A stretch of DNA of 64,000 bases. Source: Desulfolithobacter dissulfuricans (GTDB lineage Bacteria; Desulfobacterota; Desulfobulbia; Desulfobulbales; Desulfobulbaceae). Positions within the stretch are counted from its first letter, which is position 1. Each line of letters starts with the position of its first letter. A program made the position numbers and the translations under genes. The notes under the pieces were generated by a model, which was given only the letters and a program-made list of their open reading frames with translations, was not told where the DNA came from and did not search any database. Below are positions 9,788 to 15,531 of this stretch, one piece after another. The stretch is from NCBI RefSeq assembly GCF_025998535.1, contig NZ_AP024233.1:3372001-3436000 (forward strand), written 5' to 3'.

Positions 9788-9818
9788 GAGCCGTATACGA
9801 GGCCCGTACGTACGGTTC
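9788..9818 (+). ncRNA. Group II intron domain V (catalytic core)
   Basis: GAGCCGTA at the 5' side pairs with TACGTACGGTTC at the 3' side to give the usual domain V hairpin, with the AGC catalytic triad near the base. At about 31 nt it is slightly shorter than the common 34 nt. Confidence 0.82.
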
Positions 9819-9919
9819 TGTGAGAGGGATGAGGCAAGCTTAATTACCTTGCCTCACCCTACTCGATTGCTGTTTTTACATAGAGATAAAACATAAAGGA
9901 AAAAAGTTATCATTTTTCG

Positions 9920-9948
9920 TTGACACAATAATAGTTATCAACTACATT
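9920..9948 (+). promoter_or_regulatory. Promoter of the PerR-like regulator gene, with possible operator
   Basis: TTGACA (9920-9925), 17-base spacer, TACATT (9943-9948). The spacer and flanks carry two copies of AGTTATCA (from 9906 and 9934), and the region is very AT-rich, as expected of a Fur/PerR-family operator; autoregulation is an inference. The promoter lies in the downstream exon of the intron, 53 bases past its 3' end. Confidence 0.78.
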
Positions 9949-9982
9949 CCCTGTTAAGAATAATAACCATGAAAAACAGACT

Positions 9983-10633
9983 ATGAAAAAACAGCTGCGC
10001 ATGACCCATCAGCGGGAAGTGATTCTCGATGAGCTGAGAAAATGCAAAACACATCCCACGGCCGATGAGCTGTACGAACGGGTCAAGAAAAAGCTGCCCC
10101 GGATCAGCCTGGCAACGGTGTACCGGAACCTGGAGGTTCTCTCCGGTGAAGGACTGATCCGCAAGCTGGAGATCAGCGGCAGACAGAAACGATACGACTG
10201 GGAACTCCAGGAGCATGACCATATCTACTGCATCCAGTGCCACCGGGTCGAGAATATCGATCTGAAACGGGACCGGGGCTTTGAGGTCCTGCCCGAAAAT
10301 GCCAAGGGGTATTCGGTGGAGGGATGCAGGGTTGAATTTTTCGGACTCTGTCCGAAATGCAGACAAACCAACAAGATGCAAAAGAAAGGAGAAACGACTA
10401 TGGGTTGCAAGACATGTGGAACCGGAACCTTGAGTGACAAACAGCGGGAGGTGCTTGAGGCGCTTTCAAAGTGCAATGAGCCATGCGGCAGCAAGGATAT
10501 CGCCGCTTCAACCAGCCTGGAACCCAAACAGGTCAGCTGCCAGATCACGGCACTGAAGAAAAAAGGCTATGTGGCAAGTCCTGCTCGCTGCAAATACGAA
10601 ATCACCGAAGAAGGTAAAAAAGCACTCGCATAA
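9983..10633 (+). CDS. PerR/Fur-family regulator fused in frame to a second winged-helix protein
   Basis: Residues 1 to about 130 are a Fur/PerR repressor: MTHQREVILDEL, HPTADELYERVKKKLPRISLATVYRNLEVLSGEGLI (DNA-binding helix), HDHIYCIQCHRVENID and FFGLCPKCRQ with two CxxC zinc-site pairs. Normally such proteins stop here. Instead the frame continues through a short linker into MGCKTCGTGTLSDKQREVLE and a second helix-turn-helix region (SKDIAASTSLEPKQVSCQI, YEITEEGKKAL). A full Shine-Dalgarno and ATG at 10385-10402 precede this second part, so it may also be made as a separate 77-residue protein. It heads the oxygen-defence genes and probably represses them until peroxide or iron changes. Confidence 0.85.
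   Translation: MKKQLRMTHQREVILDELRKCKTHPTADELYERVKKKLPRISLATVYRNLEVLSGEGLIRKLEISGRQKRYDWELQEHDHIYCIQCHRVENIDLKRDRGFEVLPENAKGYSVEGCRVEFFGLCPKCRQTNKMQKKGETTMGCKTCGTGTLSDKQREVLEALSKCNEPCGSKDIAASTSLEPKQVSCQITALKKKGYVASPARCKYEITEEGKKALA
10385..10402 (+). promoter_or_regulatory. Internal ribosome-binding site and start codon inside the regulator gene
   Basis: AAAGGAG (10385-10391), 8 bases, then ATG at 10400 in the same frame as the upstream Fur domain. It would yield a stand-alone C-terminal winged-helix protein with CKTCGTG at its N-terminus. Confidence 0.6.
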
Positions 10634-10646
10634 CGGAGGAAAGACC

Positions 10647-11222
10647 ATGGGATCCCTCAAGGGAACACGTACGGAAAAAAATATTCTCACCGCATTTGCC
10701 GGCGAATCACAGGCCCGCAACCGCTACTCCTTCTACGCCAAGCAGGCCAAGAAGGAAGGATATGAGCAGATTGCCGCCATCTTTGATCGCACCGCCGAAC
10801 AGGAGCGGGCCCACGCCAAGGCCCTTTTCAAGATGCTCGAAGGCGGCGAAGTGGAAGTAACCGCGGCCTTTCCCGCCGGGGTCATCGGCACCACCCTGGA
10901 AAACCTGGAAGCCGCGGCAGCCGGTGAGGAGCACGAGTTCGAGGAGATGTATCCGGAATTCGCCAAGGTTGCCGAGGAAGAGGGCTTTTCCGAGATCGCC
11001 TGTGTTTTCCGGGCCATTGCCACCTCCGAGAAACAGCATGCCAAACAGTACCGGGACTTTATCGACAACCTCAAGTCTGGCAAGGTATTCAAGCGCGAAG
11101 ATACCGTTGTCTGGTACTGCCGCAAATGCGGATACATCCACGAGGGTACCGAGCCACCGAAGAAATGCCCGGCCTGTGCCCATCCGCAAAGCTATTATGA
11201 GCTGCTGGGTGAAAACTGGTAA
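10647..11222 (+). CDS. rbr: Rubrerythrin
   Basis: Cytoplasmic non-haem iron peroxidase that reduces H2O2 to water using electrons from rubredoxin. The start at 10647 is set by GGAGGA at 10635-10640. The N-terminal ferritin-like four-helix domain carries the di-iron ligands (FAGESQARNRY, EQERAHAKAL, EEMYPEFAKVAEEEGF, ATSEKQHAKQY). The C-terminal rubredoxin domain has CRKCGYIH and CPACAHPQ for the Fe(Cys)4 centre. 191 residues, normal. It begins 13 bases after the regulator's stop, so probably co-transcribed with it and under its control. Confidence 0.96.
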   Translation: MGSLKGTRTEKNILTAFAGESQARNRYSFYAKQAKKEGYEQIAAIFDRTAEQERAHAKALFKMLEGGEVEVTAAFPAGVIGTTLENLEAAAAGEEHEFEEMYPEFAKVAEEEGFSEIACVFRAIATSEKQHAKQYRDFIDNLKSGKVFKREDTVVWYCRKCGYIHEGTEPPKKCPACAHPQSYYELLGENW

Positions 11223-11256
11223 CACTCTTTTGTCCCAGCCACTATAATATCGCTAT

Positions 11257-11281
11257 GGGGCCGGAGATCCACTCCGGTCCC
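11257..11281 (+). terminator. GC-rich hairpin after rubrerythrin, no T tract
   Basis: GGGGCCGGAG pairs with CTCCGGTCCC (one G-T pair) around five bases, 34 bases after the rbr stop. Likely an attenuating or RNA-protecting hairpin in the 250-base gap before the peroxiredoxin gene, which otherwise holds no gene. Confidence 0.5.
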
Positions 11282-11472
11282 ATGGCGGATTCCGTCAGGA
11301 ACAACTCGAAACCTGAGTCCATCATCCAAACCAGCATGGCTGGAACACGAAGCATCTTTTCCAGCCAGACTATAAAACCGGGTACCAGGGAAACAGGCCA
11401 CACCACCATACCAGTGGTTGCCATACCTGAACCGTTCAAAATAACAATACAAACATATCGAGGAGATATCCA

Positions 11473-12066
11473 ATGAGCACACTTGTTACCAAACAGGCCC
11501 CTGATTTTACCGCTGTCGCCGTTATGGGTGACAACTCTTTCAAGGAAGACTTTACCCTTTCCGACTACCGCGGCAAGTACGTCATCCTCTTCTTCTACCC
11601 CCTGGACTTCACCTTTGTCTGCCCGTCCGAGATCATCGCCTTTGACAAGGAACTGGACAAGTTCAAGGCCCTGAACTGCGAAGTGATCGGCGTCTCCATC
11701 GACTCCCAGTTCAGCCACTGGGCATGGAAAAACACCCCGGTCGAGCAGGGTGGTATCGGTCAGATCCAGTATCCGCTGGTGGCTGATCTCGACAAGTCCA
11801 TCTCCCGCCGCTACGGCGTGCTGCTCGATGCCGGTGTAGCCCTGCGCGGTACCTTCCTGATCGACCGGGAAGGCGTTGTCCGCCACTGTGTCATCAACGA
11901 CCTGCCGCTGGGCCGTAGCGTGGAGGAGGCCCTGCGGATGGTCAAGGCCCTGCAGTTCCATGAGGAGCACGGTGATGTCTGTCCGGCCAACTGGAAGGAG
12001 GGCGAAGAGGCCATGAAGCCCACCGCCGAGGGCGTGGCCGAATACCTGGCCAAGCATTCCAAATAG
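11473..12066 (+). CDS. 2-Cys peroxiredoxin (AhpC/Prx family)
   Basis: Thiol peroxidase of 197 residues that reduces H2O2 and organic peroxides in the cytoplasm. Peroxidatic Cys lies in [17 protein letters not shown] (about residue 50) and the resolving Cys in HGDVCPANW (about residue 170); the catalytic Thr and Arg of the family are present (FTFVCP, and the later ALRGTFLID). An AGGAG box just upstream supports the ATG at 11473. No AhpF or thioredoxin reductase gene is adjacent; electrons may come from rubredoxin or thioredoxin encoded elsewhere. Context places it in the peroxide/oxygen defence block. Confidence 0.95.
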   Translation: MSTLVTKQAPDFTAVAVMGDNSFKEDFTLSDYRGKYVILFFYPLDFTFVCPSEIIAFDKELDKFKALNCEVIGVSIDSQFSHWAWKNTPVEQGGIGQIQYPLVADLDKSISRRYGVLLDAGVALRGTFLIDREGVVRHCVINDLPLGRSVEEALRMVKALQFHEEHGDVCPANWKEGEEAMKPTAEGVAEYLAKHSK

Positions 12067-12134
12067 GGAACCAACGCAAGTTCACGGAAACAACCCCACA
12101 GACTCACCCAGCTCCGTGTCGGTTCTTTCCATCC

Positions 12135-12164
12135 ACGGTGCGGGAACCCGTGTTTCCGCACCGT
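12135..12164 (+). terminator. Hairpin between peroxiredoxin and desulfoferrodoxin genes
   Basis: ACGGTGCGG pairs with CCGCACCGT, extended by AA/TT inside, 68 bases after the prx stop. No T run; probable attenuator or processing hairpin. Confidence 0.5.
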
Positions 12165-12191
12165 TCAAGCCAAAATGCAAGAGGTATCACC

Positions 12192-12566
12192 ATGACGAAG
12201 AAAAACGAGGTCTACAAATGCGCCCTTTGTGGTAATATTGTAGAAGTTCTGCATGCGGGTGCCGGTGAGCTGGTCTGCTGCGGCCAGCCCATGGACCTGG
12301 TAAGCGAGAACACCGTCGACGCGGCCCAGGAAAAGCATGTGCCGGTGGTTGAAAAAACCGATAACGGCTACAAGGTCACTGTCGGATCCGTGGCCCATCC
12401 CATGGATGAAAAACACTGGATCGAGTGGATCGAGCTGGTGGCCGACTCCATTGTGTACCGCCAGGCGCTCGTCCCGGGCGATGCACCGGAAGCCTCTTTC
12501 TGCGTGGACGCGACCGAGGTCTCTGCCCGCGCCTACTGTAACCTGCACGGACTGTGGAAAGGCTGA
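12192..12566 (+). CDS. dfx: Desulfoferrodoxin (superoxide reductase)
   Basis: Cytoplasmic enzyme that reduces superoxide to H2O2 without making O2. The start at 12192 follows AAGAGGT. The N-terminal desulforedoxin domain (about residues 9-38) has YKCALCGNI and VCCGQPM for the Fe(Cys)4 centre. The catalytic neelaredoxin domain shows [21 protein letters not shown] and [11 protein letters not shown], which supply the four His and one Cys of the active Fe site. 124 residues, typical of the two-iron class. Lies 66 bases before rubredoxin, its usual electron donor, and the product H2O2 can be removed by rubrerythrin and peroxiredoxin upstream. Confidence 0.97.
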   Translation: MTKKNEVYKCALCGNIVEVLHAGAGELVCCGQPMDLVSENTVDAAQEKHVPVVEKTDNGYKVTVGSVAHPMDEKHWIEWIELVADSIVYRQALVPGDAPEASFCVDATEVSARAYCNLHGLWKG

Positions 12567-12632
12567 GCAACCATCGCCCTGGACCGGTTTCGGCCAGGGC
12601 GGTCAGGTAAACACCATATAGGAGGCATTGCT

Positions 12633-12791
12633 GTGAAGAAATACAGATGCGTTATCTGCGGTTATGAATATGATCCCGAAGCTGGAGATCCGGCAAATGG
12701 TGTGGAGCCGGGAACCAGTTTCGAGGATATTCCCGATGACTGGACCTGCCCGGTATGCGGGGCAGGCAAGGACGACTTCGAAGAGGTCTGA
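12633..12791 (+). CDS. rub: Rubredoxin
   Basis: A 52-residue electron carrier starting at GTG 12633, with AGGAGG (12620-12625) seven bases upstream. The Fe(Cys)4 ligands are in [12 protein letters not shown] and [13 protein letters not shown], giving the standard CxxC-CxxC pattern, with the conserved Asp/Pro/Gly residues of the fold. It should donate electrons to desulfoferrodoxin, rubrerythrin and the flavodiiron oxygen reductase encoded around it. A GC-rich hairpin follows 16 bases after the stop. Confidence 0.97.
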   Translation: MKKYRCVICGYEYDPEAGDPANGVEPGTSFEDIPDDWTCPVCGAGKDDFEEV

Positions 12792-12807
12792 TCGAAAGCC
12801 CACCGGG

Positions 12808-12833
12808 GCCCCGGGCCTTGCCAGGCCCGGGGC
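12808..12833 (+). terminator. Strong hairpin after rubredoxin
   Basis: A perfect 10-base-pair stem GCCCCGGGCC/GGCCCGGGGC with loop TTGCCA. Only a weak pyrimidine tail follows, so partial termination or mRNA stabilisation is likely. Confidence 0.6.
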
Positions 12834-12930
12834 TTCCGTCCCCTGTAAGTCTTCCCTGGAGACCTGACCGGCTTCCAGAGGACGGAAGCTCCCAAAAATA
12901 TCCCTTCACCAGAATCCACAGGAACACCCC

Positions 12931-13281
12931 ATGCAAAAGAAAACCATAATCTTTGCCTTCCGCGGCGATCCCATGTGCTTTGTCCACGTCCTGCTCAACG
13001 GCCTGGATCTGGCGTCCAGAGGAATGGAAGGAAAAATCATCGTCGAGGGCGACGCGGTCAAACTGATCCCGGAGATGGCCGATACGAAACATTTTCTGCA
13101 CCAGCTCTACACCCGGGCCCTGGAGGCAGACCTGATCGTCGGCGCCTGCCGGGCCTGTTCCACCAAGCTGGGGGTAGCCGAAGCCATCGAGGCCCTCGAC
13201 GTCGAGCTGATCGGCGAGATGTCCGGCCACCCGGCCATGTCAAAATATATGGAACAGGGCTACACCATTGTTACTTTTTAA
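12931..13281 (+). CDS. DsrE/DsrF-like family protein
   Basis: A 116-residue soluble protein with the DsrE fold pattern: IIFAFRGDPMCFVHVLLNGLDL at the start (beta strand then helix), KIIVEGDAVKL, and IVGACRACSTKLGV near residues 70-83, in which two Cys (CRAC) lie where sulfur-carrying DsrE proteins have their active Cys. Such proteins bind or pass persulfides. Here it sits 24 bases before the flavodiiron gene in an oxygen-defence block, away from the other sulfur-carrier genes at 37-38 kb. A role in thiol or persulfide repair during oxygen stress is inference only. Confidence 0.8.
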   Translation: MQKKTIIFAFRGDPMCFVHVLLNGLDLASRGMEGKIIVEGDAVKLIPEMADTKHFLHQLYTRALEADLIVGACRACSTKLGVAEAIEALDVELIGEMSGHPAMSKYMEQGYTIVTF

Positions 13282-13304
13282 AAATATTTGAGGAGGATCC
13301 AACA

Positions 13305-14525
13305 GTGCAAGCGGTCGAAATTGTAAAAAATATTTACTGGGTTGGAGCCATCGACTGGATTACGCGTGACTTTCATGGCTATTCCACCTATCGGGGGACA
13401 ACCTATAACGCCTTTTTGATCATCGATGAAAAGATCACCCTCATCGATACGGTCAAGGCAGAATACCGGAGCGAGCTGATGCACCGCATCCGCAGCATCA
13501 TCGATCCGAAAAAAATTGATTACATGGTGGTGAACCATGTGGAAATGGATCACTCAGGCTCTCTGCCGGAGGTGGTCAGGGAAATCAATCCGGAAAAGGT
13601 CATCTGTTCAAAGATGGGACACAAGGCTCTGCTCCAGCATTTCCACCAGGAAGACTGGCCCTACCACGTGGTCACCCCGGGCGAGGAGCTGAGCCTGGGC
13701 GAGCGGACCCTCTCCTTCCTGGAAACCAGAATGCTCCACTGGCCCGACTCCATGTTCACCTATGTCAAGGAAGAGGAGCTGCTCTTCTCCAGCGATGCTT
13801 TCGGCCAGCATCTGGCCACCAGCGAACGGTTTGACGACGAGGTCAACCAGGATGTGCTCATGCACGAATGCGCCAAGTACTATGCCAACATCCTGACCCT
13901 CTACTCGCCGCTGGTCAAGAAGCTCCTGGCCAAGGTGGCCGAGATGAACCCGCCCATCAAGATGATCGCCCCGGATCATGGCGTGATCTGGCGGGGCAAC
14001 CCGGGCAAGGTACTGGATGCCTATTCCAAGTGGTGTGTGCACGAGGGTCAGGGCAACGCCCTGATCATCTACGATACCATGTGGCATTCCACCGAGAAAA
14101 TGGCCAAGGCCATTGCCGGCGGCCTGCTGGAAGAGGGTATCAGCTACAAACTGCTCGACCTCCAGGTCAATCACCGCAGTGACGTGATGACCGAGGTCCT
14201 TAACGCCAGTGCCATCATCCTGGGTTGCCCGACCCTGAACAACGGCATGCTGCCGCGGATGGCCGGTTTTCTCATGTACATGCGCGGCCTGCGCCCCACC
14301 AACAAGATCGGGGCCGCCTTTGGTTCCTATGGCTGGTCAGGGGAAGCGGTCAAGCTGATGAACCAGGCCATGAAGGAGATGAAGTTCACCATCTGTCACG
14401 AAGGACTCAGGGTGCAATATGTGCCCGAGCACGACAACCTCAGGGAATGCGCCGAACTCGGTCGCCACGTGGGCCGGACCCTCAAGGATTTCATGGCCGG
14501 CAAGGAAGTGGAATCGGTTATCTGA
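13305..14525 (+). CDS. Flavodiiron protein, rubredoxin:oxygen oxidoreductase (FprA/ROO)
   Basis: Four-electron reductase of O2 to water (some members reduce NO). Start is GTG 13305, preceded by AGGAGGA at 13291. The metallo-beta-lactamase-like N-terminal domain carries the di-iron ligands in NHVEMDHSGSLPE and LHWPDSMFTY, with further His ligands later. The C-terminal flavodoxin domain binds FMN (ALIIYDTMWHSTEKMA, LGCPTLNNGMLPRM, GSYGWSGEA). 406 residues, normal for class A enzymes with no fused rubredoxin; rubredoxin is supplied by the gene at 12633. Translationally close to the DsrE-like gene. Confidence 0.96.
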   Translation: MQAVEIVKNIYWVGAIDWITRDFHGYSTYRGTTYNAFLIIDEKITLIDTVKAEYRSELMHRIRSIIDPKKIDYMVVNHVEMDHSGSLPEVVREINPEKVICSKMGHKALLQHFHQEDWPYHVVTPGEELSLGERTLSFLETRMLHWPDSMFTYVKEEELLFSSDAFGQHLATSERFDDEVNQDVLMHECAKYYANILTLYSPLVKKLLAKVAEMNPPIKMIAPDHGVIWRGNPGKVLDAYSKWCVHEGQGNALIIYDTMWHSTEKMAKAIAGGLLEEGISYKLLDLQVNHRSDVMTEVLNASAIILGCPTLNNGMLPRMAGFLMYMRGLRPTNKIGAAFGSYGWSGEAVKLMNQAMKEMKFTICHEGLRVQYVPEHDNLRECAELGRHVGRTLKDFMAGKEVESVI

Positions 14526-14613
14526 TTATCCATTCAACAAAAGGGCACCTTGAAAAATCAAGGTGGTCATAAAAGAGACAACAGTACCGGGTAGCCGGTT
14601 CAAGGAGACTACC

Positions 14614-14937
14614 ATGAAAATTACCATCGATAAGAACATCATCGAATTCCAGCCGGAAAATCCTCAGGAAACCACGGACATGGAAACCCTGTGGCGGTTA
14701 CTGGTGGACTGCGTGCAGGACAACAAGCGCATCGAACCCATAGGGGAGTTCATTCCTGCCAAGTCCAACGTGGCCCGCTTCATCATCGAAGGGATCAGCT
14801 CCAAGACCGAGTACACCGATGATCAGGTCCAGGAAGAATGTACTGTTGTCTGCACCACCTGCAACAAATACATGCACCTCAAACCCGGGGACAATGTGCC
14901 GGTCTGCTGCGGCAGGGCCATGGAAGGGGTTGACTGA
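14614..14937 (+). CDS. Small protein with desulforedoxin-like C-terminal knuckles, unknown function
   Basis: Start at 14614 is supported by AAGGAG (14602-14607). The 107-residue product has no signal peptide. Its N-terminal 75 residues are unfamiliar (MKITIDKNIIEF, WRLLVDCVQDNKRIEPIGEF). The C-terminal 30 residues, VVCTTCNKYMHLKPGD then VCCGRAMEGVD, repeat the spacing of the desulfoferrodoxin N-terminal domain (CxxC ... CCG.pM), so an Fe(Cys)4 or zinc site is likely. Last gene of the oxygen-defence block, before a strong terminator. Probably an electron-transfer or metal-sensing accessory; I cannot name it. Confidence 0.75.
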   Translation: MKITIDKNIIEFQPENPQETTDMETLWRLLVDCVQDNKRIEPIGEFIPAKSNVARFIIEGISSKTEYTDDQVQEECTVVCTTCNKYMHLKPGDNVPVCCGRAMEGVD

Positions 14938-14967
14938 GTCCCCCTCCCTCCGCCGATTCTCCCCCCC

Positions 14968-15002
14968 GCCGGGGTGTCCACCGGACACCCCGGCTTTTTT
15001 TC
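14968..15002 (+). terminator. Rho-independent terminator of the oxygen-defence operon
   Basis: A perfect 12-base-pair stem GCCGGGGTGTCC/GGACACCCCGGC with ACC loop, followed by seven T. Confidence 0.96.
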
Positions 15003-15531
15003 TCTTCCCCGCACCCCTTTTTTCATTTTTTCCACCTCACCCCTCCCGCTATCCTTTTTTTACCCAACACCTTGTTTTATCAATAATTTTCCCGACCTGT
15101 TCAAAAAAATTGATGTATTGTAACGCAATAATAGATTTTTATTTCCCCGCCAATCCCGTTACAACTAGAATCGTCAAGAGAAAGTCTACCGTACCTTTCA
15201 ACGGTATATCAGCCAATTAGACATAAATATCCATGCAACATCGTGGTCTTTGTCATCCCTGGATCGAAGGAAATCATAGAATGAACTGCTGAGAACGGAA
15301 AAAAGATTTTGCAACTTCCTGAATGTAACTATGTGGTTCTCTGACGATACCTTCGGTAACCAGACATCTGGATCTAAAGTGACAAAAAAAATCAGCAGTA
15401 TTCAGAAAAACTGATCTATACCTGCTGTTTTTGTACAGTTTCTCCGTATATCGGCCCGCAGAGAGGCCTCAACCCTGGAGACCGGACATGCCGGTAACAG
15501 GCCTGCAAGAAGAACAGCTGGAGGGAAGTTT
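15003..15531. other. Gene-free 529-bp region upstream of the Mo-oxidoreductase/nuo operon
   Basis: No credible gene on either strand. The first half is AT-rich with pyrimidine runs; it presumably holds the promoter of the large operon, but no single -35/-10 pair stands out. The last 70 bases contain a structured segment described separately. Confidence 0.6.
15464..15504 (+). promoter_or_regulatory. Possible structured 5' leader of the Mo-oxidoreductase/nuo operon
   Basis: AGGCCT at 15464-15469 can pair with AGGCCT at 15499-15504, enclosing a CCGG-ACATG-CCGG hairpin (15482-15494). It lies 27 bases before the first start codon. It could be an attenuator or protein-binding leader; it does not match a riboswitch I know. 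Confidence 0.35.

Larger units (their letters stand above)
7807..9867 (+). mobile_element. Group II intron, complete
   Basis: A retroelement of about 2.06 kb: roughly 700 bases of structured non-coding RNA (domains I-III), the reverse transcriptase/maturase gene, then a recognisable domain V (9788-9818) and domain VI (about 9821-9860). The 3' end CCTACTCGAT at 9867 is typical of group II introns. The 5' end is placed at GTGTT (7807), the only GTGT before the structured part, and is less certain. The element sits just downstream of the pal terminator, so it interrupts no gene; intergenic insertion after terminator hairpins is known for endonuclease-lacking introns, especially class C. The class here was not decided. 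Confidence 0.85.
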
